Shown here: piece by piece, positions 23,398 to 30,617 of the stretch
Numbering within the stretch: position 1 is the first letter of the stretch
Layout: each line of letters begins with the position of its first letter
Assembly: GCA_002421865.1 (NCBI GenBank)
Contig: DISE01000121.1
Coordinates: 1 to 30,928, forward strand
Length of the DNA: 30,928 nt
Direction of reading: 5' to 3'
Origin: Castellaniella sp. UBA6218
GTDB taxonomy: Bacteria > Pseudomonadota > Gammaproteobacteria > Burkholderiales > Burkholderiaceae_B
Translations under genes and position numbers: made by a program
The notes under the pieces: generated by a model
Database searches by the model: none
Seen by the model: only the letters and a program-made list of their open reading frames with translations
What the model was told of the DNA's origin: nothing

Positions 23398-24279
23398 ATG
23401 TCTTTGCGGATTCGCGATTCCTTTGGCGTTGTGTTCTGTCGCATGGTGCTGCGCGGGATCGGTCAGATCTATCTGTTGCCCAGCGCCCGTGCGGGCGCGG
23501 TCCTGCTGGGCGCCCTGGCCTGGCAGTCCTGGACGCTGGCGGGCGCCTGTCTGCTGGGTGCGCTGACAGGAACCGCCTGGGGTCTGTCCGCAGGCGACGC
23601 CGCCGGCAGCCGCGCAGGGCTGGACGGCTACAACGGCGCGTTGACCGGGCTGGGGATCATGGCCGTGCTGCCGTCCGGGCCGCTCGCCTGGTCCCTGGTG
23701 GCGCCGCTGGCTTGTCTGGCCGCCTGGATGTCCCATGCCTGGCGCCGCAGGTGCGCTGTACCGCCTTATACGGCGCCGTTCGTGCTCGTGACCTGGCTGC
23801 TGATGGCGACGGTGGCCGGCCTGGATTTTCCGCGGGCCGCGGCGGCGGCCGCCGCCGACCCAGGCTGGGGTGGCGCGGCTCAAGGCTTGCTGCGCGGAGT
23901 CGGTCAGGTGATGTTCCTGAATGATCCCCGGGCAGGCGCCTTGTGCCTGCTGGGGCTGGCGCTGGGCGCCCCCCGGGCGGCGCTGTCCGCCGCCCTGGCG
24001 TCCGGCCTGTGCCTGTGGGTGGCCGGACTGGCGGGCTTCCCGGCCGACGCGGCACAGTCGGGCTTGTATGGTTTCAACGCCGTGCTGGCGGCCGAGGCGC
24101 TGCGGACGGTCCGCCCGGGCCGCTGGCTGTGGCCGTGCCTGGGCGCGCTGCTCAGCCTGGGCCTGATGCGCGGCTTTCAGTTGCTGGAGCTGCCCTCGCT
24201 GACGGCGCCGTTCCTGCTGGCGACCTGGGCGGTGCGCCAGGCCGCCCTGCGCCGGCCGGCTCAGGCACGGGCAGCCTGA
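23398..24279 (+). CDS. Urea transporter (UT family)
   Basis: This is a channel-like urea transporter of 293 residues built from two homologous halves, as is usual for the family. The first half has LRGIGQIYLLPSARAG, GLDGYNGALTGLGI and PPYTAPFVLVTWLLM. The second repeats them as LRGVGQVMFLNDPRAG, GLYGFNAVLAAEAL and PSLTAPFLLATWAV. The start is taken at the ATG at 23,398, where homology begins; the frame is open further upstream opposite fsr. No urease or urea-linked gene is in the window. Its 3' end overlaps the 3' end of norB by 19 bases, tail to tail. Confidence 0.9.
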   Translation: MSLRIRDSFGVVFCRMVLRGIGQIYLLPSARAGAVLLGALAWQSWTLAGACLLGALTGTAWGLSAGDAAGSRAGLDGYNGALTGLGIMAVLPSGPLAWSLVAPLACLAAWMSHAWRRRCAVPPYTAPFVLVTWLLMATVAGLDFPRAAAAAAADPGWGGAAQGLLRGVGQVMFLNDPRAGALCLLGLALGAPRAALSAALASGLCLWVAGLAGFPADAAQSGLYGFNAVLAAEALRTVRPGRWLWPCLGALLSLGLMRGFQLLELPSLTAPFLLATWAVRQAALRRPAQARAA

Positions 24280-25946
24280 TCGGCGGATTGCCCGAAGTTC
24301 GCAGGTGCCGGCCGGGCCTCCAGCGAGGCAAGGAAGCGCCAGACGAACAGCAACGTGATCAGCAGCAGGCCCGGGTAGCCCAGCCCCGCCAGGATATAGG
24401 GGATGGTCGGATCGCCCTGGGCCACGGCGTCCAGGTTGAAGCTGAGCAGGCCCAGGGTGATGAAGGCGCCGAAGATCCACATCCCCGCCAGCCAGAGGCC
24501 GGCTTCCGTGCCGTGCAACGTGCGGCGCCAGCGGCCTGGATCGGCCGCCCGGAAGACCGCCCGGGGCCGGGGGGCGTTGCGCGCGCGCAGACCCAGCGTC
24601 AGCAGATCGTAGATCAGCAGGCCGGCGCCCGCCAGGAAGATCAGGCCGAACACCGGCACCAGGACCTTGTAGAACTGCATGGCGGGGAAGACTTGTCCGC
24701 CGAACCAGCTCACCCCCATGGCGCGGTACAGGAAGACCTGGATTGTGCCGCCGATCGCGAAGGCGAAAGCGATGCCCAGCATGCCGGCGAAGACCAGCCA
24801 GAAGGCGATCCGGCCCAGCCGCTGGTCGAATTCCCTGATGCCGCGCAGCAGGGGAATCGCGTAATAGGCCGCCGCGATTCCCAGCATGCCGAAGGTGCCG
24901 AACAGCGCCAGGTGGGCGTGGCTGGGCGTGACCCAGGTGCCGTGCGACCAGACGTTGGTCAGCGCGAAGGTCATGGTGAACCCCAGGATGCCCGCCCCGA
25001 CCTGCTCCAGCACCACCGAGCCCAGGATGAAATAGAAAGCCGGGGCGTTCGCCAGCGGTCGACGGTCCTGGTGGGCATCCAGGTAGATGTGCCAGAAACA
25101 GAACACCAGAGGCAGCGGTTCCAGGGCGCTGAACAGCGAACCCCAGAACTGCCAGAATTCCGGCGTGCCGATCCAGAAATAGTGGTGGGCGTTGCCGATC
25201 AGGCCCGACAGCCAGACCAGCGCGACACCCCAGAACACCGCGTAGCCCACCGCCTTGACGTCGGCCTTGAACATCAGCACCAGCAGGAAGCCCACCAGGC
25301 TGATGTGGATGACTTCCCAGACGCCTTCGACCCAGTAGTGCACCACGTACCAGCGGAAATATTCCTGCAGGTCCAGGCGCTCGACGAAAAACACACCGAA
25401 CAGCCAGACGAAGGTCAGGGCGGTGACCCCGATCGCCAGCCCCCAGTGGATCTCGTTCCAGTCGCGGCGTGCCGGGAAGGTGCGCAGCACCACCCAGGCC
25501 AGAATGGCGAAGCCGACGAAGATGACGATGTCGGCGGCGCGGCCGGCCTCCAGGTACTCCAGGCCTTCCTGCAGCCAGGGCTGTCCCAGCCACCAGCCGG
25601 CGACGCCCCGCGCCGCCAGGGACTGGGTGGCGACGTTCCACAGGGTGACCGCCAACAGGGCCCAGAACAGGAAGCGGATCAGTCCGGGCGCGGCCAGTTC
25701 GCGGCGCGACAGCAGGGGGCCGACGAACAGGATGGTCCCGATGAAGCCCGACAGGATCCAGAGGATGCCGAGGTTGGTGTGCTCGGCGCGCAGGACGTTG
25801 AAGTTGAGGATGCCCGAGAGGAGCCGCGGATCCACGTGCTGCACGGCGATCAGCAGGCCGAACAGGACCTGGAACCCGAACAGGACCAGCATCAGGAGAA
25901 AGAAACGCAGGCTCAGGCGCTGCGTCTGGTAGTCGATCTTGATCAT
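24261..25946 (-). CDS. norB: Nitric oxide reductase large subunit (NorB-like haem-copper superfamily)
   Basis: NorB reduces 2 NO to N2O in the inner membrane at a haem b3/non-haem iron centre. Conserved residues are all visible: His56 (haem b) in AEHTNLGILW; His203, Glu207 and Glu211 in VVHYWVEGVWE; His254/His255 in NAHHYFWIG; Glu276 in FSALEPLPL; His343 and His345 in PSHAHLALFG. The glutamates replace the Cu ligand set and the cross-linked Tyr of oxidases, supporting NO reduction over O2. At 561 residues it is about 95 longer than cNOR NorB. The extra C-terminal part (471-542) carries two more predicted helices, giving roughly 14. An AAGGAAG site precedes the ATG, 13 bases after the NorC-like stop. 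Confidence 0.88.
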   Translation of the reverse strand: MIKIDYQTQRLSLRFFLLMLVLFGFQVLFGLLIAVQHVDPRLLSGILNFNVLRAEHTNLGILWILSGFIGTILFVGPLLSRRELAAPGLIRFLFWALLAVTLWNVATQSLAARGVAGWWLGQPWLQEGLEYLEAGRAADIVIFVGFAILAWVVLRTFPARRDWNEIHWGLAIGVTALTFVWLFGVFFVERLDLQEYFRWYVVHYWVEGVWEVIHISLVGFLLVLMFKADVKAVGYAVFWGVALVWLSGLIGNAHHYFWIGTPEFWQFWGSLFSALEPLPLVFCFWHIYLDAHQDRRPLANAPAFYFILGSVVLEQVGAGILGFTMTFALTNVWSHGTWVTPSHAHLALFGTFGMLGIAAAYYAIPLLRGIREFDQRLGRIAFWLVFAGMLGIAFAFAIGGTIQVFLYRAMGVSWFGGQVFPAMQFYKVLVPVFGLIFLAGAGLLIYDLLTLGLRARNAPRPRAVFRAADPGRWRRTLHGTEAGLWLAGMWIFGAFITLGLLSFNLDAVAQGDPTIPYILAGLGYPGLLLITLLFVWRFLASLEARPAPANFGQSADQAARA

Positions 25947-25959
25947 GATGGCTTCCTTT

Positions 25960-26940
25960 TCACAGGCTGCTCAGGTAGGCCACGATGGCCTTCATGTCGG
26001 CCTCGTCGATCAGCGCGTCGTAGGACGGCATGACGTGCGACGGATAGCCCGCGACGATCTGGGCGTCGGGCTGGCGGATCGAGCGGACCAGGTAGGCCTC
26101 GTCCGCCGTGACAGTCGTGCCGTCGGCCAGCTCGACTGCGTGGCCGGCCACGCCGCCCCAGCCCGGGCCCACCGTGCGCTTCTGGTCGGTGGCGTGGCAG
26201 GCCACGCAGCCCAGGTCGGATACGAGTTGTCGGCCGCGCGCCACGGGGTCCTGGGCCTGCGCGTCGGCCGTGGCTGGAGCCGCTGCCGTGGCGATCACGG
26301 CGACGGCTGGACCGGCCGCACCGCTCCCGGGCGATGACGCCCCCGCGGCCAGGCCGTTGGGCATCCGCCTGTCCTCGCGCGGCTTGGGCGGCCAGCCCTC
26401 GGTGTGCAGGGTCGCGGTGTACTTCAGGAAGGCGATCAGCGCCGTGACTTCGCGGGCATTCAGCGGCAGGTTGGGCATCAGGGTATGCTGCCCTCCGCGC
26501 CGGTCCAGACGCTCGGCCGCGCCGGGGTAGCGTTGCAGGTAGGCCGTCAGGTCGGCGGTGCCGGCGTCCTCCCGCGCGGCCGGGTTCTGCAGCTGGACCC
26601 GCACGGCTGCGGGTGTGGGCCAGCCCCCCGCCGAGGGCAGGAAGGCGGCCAGCCAGGCGGCGCCCGCGTCGGCGTGGATGCGCGTCAGGTCGGGCCCTAA
26701 ATAGGCGCCGTTGCCGACGATGGTGTGGCAACCCATGCAGTTGTAGGCCTGGAAGACTCGCTTGCCTTCCACCGCACCGGCGCCGCCGTACTGGATTTCG
26801 TCGGGAACGGCCTGCCCGCGTGAAGGCAGGAAGGACCAGGCGGACAGCAGAAGGAAGATCGCCAGCATCAGCGCCAGCACGGCCAGGGCGGCGCGGCGTT
26901 TGGCCGTTTCACGGCAGTCGGTTCCGTTCAGGCAGCTCAT
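25960..26940 (-). CDS. norC: NorC-like cytochrome c fused to a second, CoxB-type cytochrome c domain
   Basis: This is the membrane-anchored electron donor of the NOR cluster. The 326-residue protein has one membrane anchor (about 17-37) and a NorC-like haem domain, FQAYNCMGCHTIVGNGAYLGPDL (haem at Cys68, Cys71, His72; likely axial Met155 in TLMPNLPL). An Ala/Gly/Pro-rich linker (about 185-230) leads to a second haem domain (Cys245, Cys248, His249; axial Met304). The second domain has GPGWGGVAGHAVELADG, VRSIRQPDAQIVAGYP and VMPSYDAL, like the cytochrome c tail of caa3 oxidase subunit II. Ordinary NorC has one haem and about 150 residues. The ATG at 26,940 overlaps the upstream gene's stop (ATGA); an upstream open frame is non-homologous. 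Confidence 0.88.
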   Translation of the reverse strand: MSCLNGTDCRETAKRRAALAVLALMLAIFLLLSAWSFLPSRGQAVPDEIQYGGAGAVEGKRVFQAYNCMGCHTIVGNGAYLGPDLTRIHADAGAAWLAAFLPSAGGWPTPAAVRVQLQNPAAREDAGTADLTAYLQRYPGAAERLDRRGGQHTLMPNLPLNAREVTALIAFLKYTATLHTEGWPPKPREDRRMPNGLAAGASSPGSGAAGPAVAVIATAAAPATADAQAQDPVARGRQLVSDLGCVACHATDQKRTVGPGWGGVAGHAVELADGTTVTADEAYLVRSIRQPDAQIVAGYPSHVMPSYDALIDEADMKAIVAYLSSL

Positions 26941-27197
26941 GGCCGTTCCTCCCGCGCCGGGCTTTCGCGCCCGGATGCCGTGCGCGCCTGTTCGTCGTGC
27001 AGGAACAGGGTGCGCAGGCTGCCCAGGAAAACGTAGAAGACATAGACCGCCAGTGCATAGCCCACGGCGATGTACAGCCACCACATGGCATGGGATTCCG
27101 GCCAATACTCGAAATCCCGCCAATAGGGCCAGGACAGCAGCACGCTGACCAGGCCAGCCAGGGCCGACAGCACCCCGTCGATGATGCGTTGCGCCAT
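26937..27197 (-). CDS. Small two-helix membrane protein, first gene of the NOR cluster
   Basis: I do not recognise this 86-residue protein. It has two hydrophobic segments (about 6-24 and 38-64) joined by an aromatic-rich loop PYWRDFEYWPESHAMWW, then a polar charged tail. It contains no cysteine or haem motif. An unusually good ribosome-binding site, CGGAGGGGAGA, precedes the ATG, and its stop overlaps the next ATG (ATGA). Coupling to the NorC-like gene suggests a small accessory or assembly subunit of the reductase, in the way CcoQ-type peptides accompany cbb3 oxidases. That is an inference. Confidence 0.75.
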   Translation of the reverse strand: MAQRIIDGVLSALAGLVSVLLSWPYWRDFEYWPESHAMWWLYIAVGYALAVYVFYVFLGSLRTLFLHDEQARTASGRESPAREERP

Positions 27198-27270
27198 GAT
27201 TGTCTCCCCTCCGTGTCGTGGATGGCGGAATCAGTCTAGGAGGGGGGAGCGGGTGGGTGCCGCGAAGCCA

Positions 27271-27283
27271 TCACCCTGGGTGA
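27271..27283. promoter_or_regulatory. Perfect palindrome upstream of the NOR cluster
   Basis: TCACCC-T-GGGTGA is a perfect 13-base palindrome starting 74 bases before the first gene's ATG. Its place fits an operator near the promoter. It does not match the binding sites of NO regulators that I know. Confidence 0.4.
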
Positions 27284-27301
27284 GGGATATGGTTGATGCG
27301 T

Positions 27302-27335
27302 AATCGTTCAAAAAACATCAAACGATGGTTTTGAT
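27302..27335. promoter_or_regulatory. Interleaved inverted repeats in the NOR/ClC regulatory region
   Basis: ATCGTT (27,303-27,308) pairs with AACGAT (27,321-27,326), and ATCAAA (27,317-27,322) pairs with TTTGAT (27,330-27,335). The two repeats overlap, so they are alternative dyads and may be protein-binding half-sites rather than one hairpin. The regulator is unknown. Confidence 0.35.
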
Positions 27336-27422
27336 TGCTGCGGCGCAGAATGGAACAGTGCGCTGCTACCTGAGATCAGGCAGGTGAAAATTAAAATATT
27401 TTTATTTATTATCAATGATATA

Positions 27423-27440
27423 TACATTATTTCTAATGTA
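27423..27440. promoter_or_regulatory. 18-base inverted repeat in AT-rich DNA
   Basis: TACATTA-TTTC-TAATGTA is a perfect dyad with 7-base arms within the AT-rich block, about 255 bases before the ClC start. It could be an operator for the ClC gene or the NOR cluster. The surroundings (TATATACATTA) could also hold promoter elements. Confidence 0.4.
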
Positions 27441-27693
27441 TTGCTTTAACTCTAGGAAATTGGATTTTGAAGATGGAGCGTGAGTGGTCTTGTGCAGGTG
27501 GATCTTCTTTTTCGGCAAGGAGCCTTAATTTGCATCAAGTCGGTGCTGGAATAGGGATTTTCCCCTGCCCAGCGCTGAAACCATGTCTGGGCGACGGCTT
27601 GCTTGCACCGGCCGGCCTCTCAGCTTTCTTAAAGCTTGAAACTTCATAATAGAGGGTTGCCTTTAAAGCCGGAAGGCTGGAATTTCACCCCTC

Positions 27694-29613
27694 ATGTCAG
27701 AACAGTACTCCCACGAACCGTCACCGCCGGATCACCCTTTGCCGCCGCTGGAACAGAGCCGGGTCGGCGGCCTGCCGGTGGCCCCCGATCTGGGGTTGAG
27801 CCTGGCCCAGGTGCGCATGCCGCGCGGCCTGACGCGTTTCGATGCGCGCCTGGTGCGGCTCATTGGCGTGTCGATCCTGCTGGGCGTGGCGGCGGCCTGC
27901 GTGGCCTGGCTGCTGATGAAGCTGATCGGGCTGATCACCAACCTCAGTTTTTACGGCACCTGGTCCACCGTGTTCAGCTCGCCGGCCGACGCGGTGCCAC
28001 GCCTTGGGGCATGGGTCATCGTCGTGCCGGTCATCGGCGGTTTGATCGCCGGCGGCATGGCGCGCTGGGGCTCGAAAGCAATCCGGGGGCACGGTATTCC
28101 CGAGGCCATGGAACAGGTGTTGCTGAACGAATCGCGCATTCCGACCCGCATCACCCTGCTCAAGCCCTTGTCCTCGGCGGTCGTGATCGGCACGGGCGGC
28201 CCTTTCGGCGCCGAAGGTCCGATCATCGCCACGGGCGGTGCGCTGGGTTCGCTGATCGGCCAGTTGATGAAGGTGACGGCAAGCGAACGCAAGGTGCTGC
28301 TGGCGGCCGGCGCGGCGGCCGGTATGGCGGCTGTGTTCGCCGCGCCGGTGTCGGCCGTGGCGCTGGCGGTGGAGCTGCTGCTGTTCGAACTGCGCGGCCG
28401 CTCACTGATCCCGGTGGCGCTGGCCTGCGTCGCCGCGACCGGCGTGCGCGACCTGCTGATGGGTTCCACGCCCGTGTTCCTCATGGATCCGGTTTTCACG
28501 CCGGGCGGCGCCGCGTTGGCGGCCTATGTGCTGATCGGGGCGTTCATCGGCGTGCTCAGCGTCTGGGTGACGCGTGCCGTCTATGCCATCGAGGACGGTT
28601 TCGAACGCTTGCCGGTTCACTGGATGTGGTGGCCCGCGCTGGGCGCGATGGTGGTGGGTCTGGTGGGCTGGATGGCGCCGCTGACGCTGGGTGTGGGCTA
28701 TGTCAACATTGAGGATATCCTCAACGGGCGCCTGGCCATGGGTGCGCTGGCCTGGCTGTGTCTGATGAAATTCATCTCCTGGTCGATCTGCCTGGGCAGC
28801 GGGACGTCCGGCGGGACGCTGGCCCCGATGTTCACGATCGGCGGGGCGCTGGGCGCCATGATCGGCCTGCTGCTCAGTCATGCCGCCCCGTGGCTGGGAG
28901 TTGATCCGCGCATCGCGGCGCTGGTCGGCATGGCGGCGCTCTTCGCGGGCGCTTCGCGGGCCTTGCTCACGACCGTCATCTTCGCCTTCGAGACCACCGG
29001 CCAGCCGGCGGGACTGCTGCCTTTGCTGGGTGCGTGCACGGCCGCCTATCTGGTGTCGGCCATGATGATGCGCAACACCATCATGACGGAAAAGATCGCT
29101 CGCCGGGGCGTGCGCGTGCCCTCGGACTACAAGGCCGATTACCTGGAGCGCATTCTGGTGGGCGAAGCCTGTGAACATGATGTGGTGACCCTGGACGCCG
29201 ACCGGACCATCGGCGAGGTGCGCGCCTGGATCGCGGGCGCCGCGCCCGAGTCCCAGCACCAGGGCTATCCCGTCCTGAGCGCCTCGGGCCAGGTGCTCGG
29301 GGTGCTGACGCGCAGAACGTTCTTCGATGCGAAATGGTCCGGGCAGGCACGTCTCGGCGATCTGATCCGCCGCCCGCCCGTGGTGGTGACGCCGGCGCAC
29401 ACTTTGCGCCAGGCAGCCGATCACATGGCGATGGAGAACGTCGGCCGGCTGCTGGTGGTCGATCCCGCCGATCCGACCCGCATGCTGGGCATGCTGACCC
29501 GGGGCGACGTGATATCGGCGCATACCCGGCGATTGCGCGAGAGCGCCCGCATGCGGCGCCAGATCGACCTGCGCGCCTGGCGCCGGGTCAGGGCCCGGCG
29601 GCGGCGCGCCTAG
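27694..29613 (+). CDS. ClC-family chloride channel/transporter with C-terminal CBS pair
   Basis: This membrane anion channel or anion/proton antiporter has 639 residues: a polar N-terminus (1-50), about 10-12 membrane helices to residue 460, and a regulatory CBS pair (about 490-612) ending in an Arg-rich tail. The three ClC selectivity segments are GHGIPEAME (132-140), GAEGP (172-176, gating Glu174) and GGTLAPMF (373-380). The first has His where E. coli ClcA has the chloride-binding Ser, a change I associate with a common bacterial subgroup. The ATG at 27,694 has GGAAGG some 17 bases upstream, a longer spacing than usual. It is divergent from the NOR cluster and ends 10 bases from the convergent yicC. 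Confidence 0.92.
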   Translation: MSEQYSHEPSPPDHPLPPLEQSRVGGLPVAPDLGLSLAQVRMPRGLTRFDARLVRLIGVSILLGVAAACVAWLLMKLIGLITNLSFYGTWSTVFSSPADAVPRLGAWVIVVPVIGGLIAGGMARWGSKAIRGHGIPEAMEQVLLNESRIPTRITLLKPLSSAVVIGTGGPFGAEGPIIATGGALGSLIGQLMKVTASERKVLLAAGAAAGMAAVFAAPVSAVALAVELLLFELRGRSLIPVALACVAATGVRDLLMGSTPVFLMDPVFTPGGAALAAYVLIGAFIGVLSVWVTRAVYAIEDGFERLPVHWMWWPALGAMVVGLVGWMAPLTLGVGYVNIEDILNGRLAMGALAWLCLMKFISWSICLGSGTSGGTLAPMFTIGGALGAMIGLLLSHAAPWLGVDPRIAALVGMAALFAGASRALLTTVIFAFETTGQPAGLLPLLGACTAAYLVSAMMMRNTIMTEKIARRGVRVPSDYKADYLERILVGEACEHDVVTLDADRTIGEVRAWIAGAAPESQHQGYPVLSASGQVLGVLTRRTFFDAKWSGQARLGDLIRRPPVVVTPAHTLRQAADHMAMENVGRLLVVDPADPTRMLGMLTRGDVISAHTRRLRESARMRRQIDLRAWRRVRARRRRA

Positions 29614-29623
29614 GCTTCATCGC

Positions 29624-30535
29624 TCACTCGATGTTCTGCGCCTGTTCCCGCATCTGCTCGATCAGCAGCTTCAGATCGATGGCGGCCTGGGTGACGGACA
29701 AGGCGGCGGCTTTGGAGCCCAGGGTGTTGGCCTCGCGGTTCATTTCCTGGAACAGGAAGTCCAGGCGTTTGCCGCTGCCGCCGCGCGCGGAGGACGCGTG
29801 ACTGCCGGACAGGATTCCGCGCAATTCCTGCAAGTGGGAGCGCAGCCGGGTGAGTTCCTCGGCCACGTCCACGCGCAGGCCGAACAGGCTGGCTTCCTGG
29901 GCGATGCGTGCGGTCAGCTCGGCTCCGCCGATGGCGGCGAAGCCCTCCGGGCTGGCGGACTCCAGGGCTTCGCGCAGGCGCTGGGCGACGCGATCTTGAT
30001 GCTGGCGCACCAGGTCGGGCAGTTCGGCTTCCACGCGCACCACGATCCCGTCGATCTCTTCGGCCATGGCCAACATGGCCTGCGCCAGTCGGGCGCCCTC
30101 GCGCAGGCGCGCGGCGCCGAATTCCTCCAGCGCCTGCTCGCAGGCCTGTTCACACAGGGGCAGCCAGACTTCCGCGTCCAGGCCTCCGCGCATGGCGCCT
30201 TCGCGCGGGAGTTCAGCCAGCGTCGGCGCGGGCAGATCCGGGATGAACCGGCGCGCCCATTGCAATTGCTCGGCGAGCGCGCGCACGGCTTCGGCATCGA
30301 TGGGCCGCAAGGCTTCGCGGTCGATCGCGGCATAGGACAGTTTGAGTTCGACCTTGCCGCGCAGGGCCTGGCGGCCGACGAGATCGCGGACGCGGGATTC
30401 GGCGAAGCGCAGATCCTCGGGGATCCGCAGGCTCAGGTCCAGATAGCGGTTGTTGACGCTGCGGATCTCGGCGCTGATCGACCCCGCGTCGGAGTCCAGT
30501 CGGGCGGAGCCAAAGGCGGTCATGCTGCGGATCAT
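29624..30535 (-). CDS. yicC: YicC-family endoribonuclease
   Basis: YicC proteins are endoribonucleases linked to small-RNA turnover in E. coli. The 303-residue protein has the N-terminal MIRSMTAFGSARLDSD, the SVNNRYLDLSLRIPEDLR and RGKVELKLSY segments, and the C-terminal DUF1732 part with GSGKRLDFLFQEMNREANTLGSK and IDLKLLIEQMREQAQNIE. Length and ends match the family. It is divergent from rph across an 82-base gap, an arrangement I know from Burkholderiales. Confidence 0.95.
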   Translation of the reverse strand: MIRSMTAFGSARLDSDAGSISAEIRSVNNRYLDLSLRIPEDLRFAESRVRDLVGRQALRGKVELKLSYAAIDREALRPIDAEAVRALAEQLQWARRFIPDLPAPTLAELPREGAMRGGLDAEVWLPLCEQACEQALEEFGAARLREGARLAQAMLAMAEEIDGIVVRVEAELPDLVRQHQDRVAQRLREALESASPEGFAAIGGAELTARIAQEASLFGLRVDVAEELTRLRSHLQELRGILSGSHASSARGGSGKRLDFLFQEMNREANTLGSKAAALSVTQAAIDLKLLIEQMREQAQNIE

Positions 30536-30558
30536 GGGGCGGTCTCGTCGGCGTTTCT

Positions 30559-30580
30559 CTACAATGGAGCCTTATTGTAG
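30559..30580. promoter_or_regulatory. Symmetric TACAAT boxes between yicC and rph
   Basis: CTACAAT (30,559-30,565) and its exact reverse complement ATTGTAG (30,574-30,580) place a TACAAT -10-like hexamer on each strand, eight bases apart. They could be the -10 elements of divergent, mutually exclusive promoters or an operator dyad. Matching -35 hexamers are poor. Confidence 0.4.
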
Positions 30581-30617
30581 TCCGGCCTCCTCGGGCCTTC
30601 TGGCAGGAAATTTCTTC

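Larger units (their letters stand above)
27198..27693. other. 496-base divergent regulatory region, AT-rich in part
   Basis: No convincing gene lies between the NOR cluster and the ClC gene. The stretch 27,380-27,480 is strikingly AT-rich against its GC-rich surroundings. It holds several inverted repeats, listed separately. A minus-strand TTGAAC followed 16 bases later by TATCCC is a weak promoter candidate for the NOR cluster. A short open frame at 27,467-27,649 has no domain or ribosome-binding site and was not called. Confidence 0.6.

Noticed and set aside
22027..25641. A 1204-codon open frame on the minus strand
   Set aside because: Only its last 405 codons (Fsr) are protein-like. The rest mirrors the urea transporter and reads norB out of frame.
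24261..25946. Annotation of the large haem-copper subunit as a cbb3-type oxidase
   Set aside because: The VEGVWE glutamates and the ALEP glutamate are those of NO reductase, and no CcoO or CcoP partner is present.
23943..26033. A 696-codon open frame on the plus strand
   Set aside because: It runs antisense to norB, is low-complexity Gln/Asp/His-rich, and has no family match.
27252..27285. Possible sigma-54 promoter (GG-N10-GC) upstream of the NOR cluster
   Set aside because: The bare GG/GC spacing exists on the minus strand, but the rest of the TGGCAC/TTGC consensus is missing and no NorR-type sites were found.
27293..27306. Possible FNR/DNR-type box, TTGAT-N4-AATCG, upstream of the NOR cluster
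   Set aside because: Only the left half matches; the right half should read ATCAA and does not. It is too weak to call an NO- or oxygen-responsive site.
27467..27649. A 60-codon open frame upstream of the ClC gene
   Set aside because: It has no ribosome-binding site, no recognisable domain, and lies in the leader region of a confident gene.
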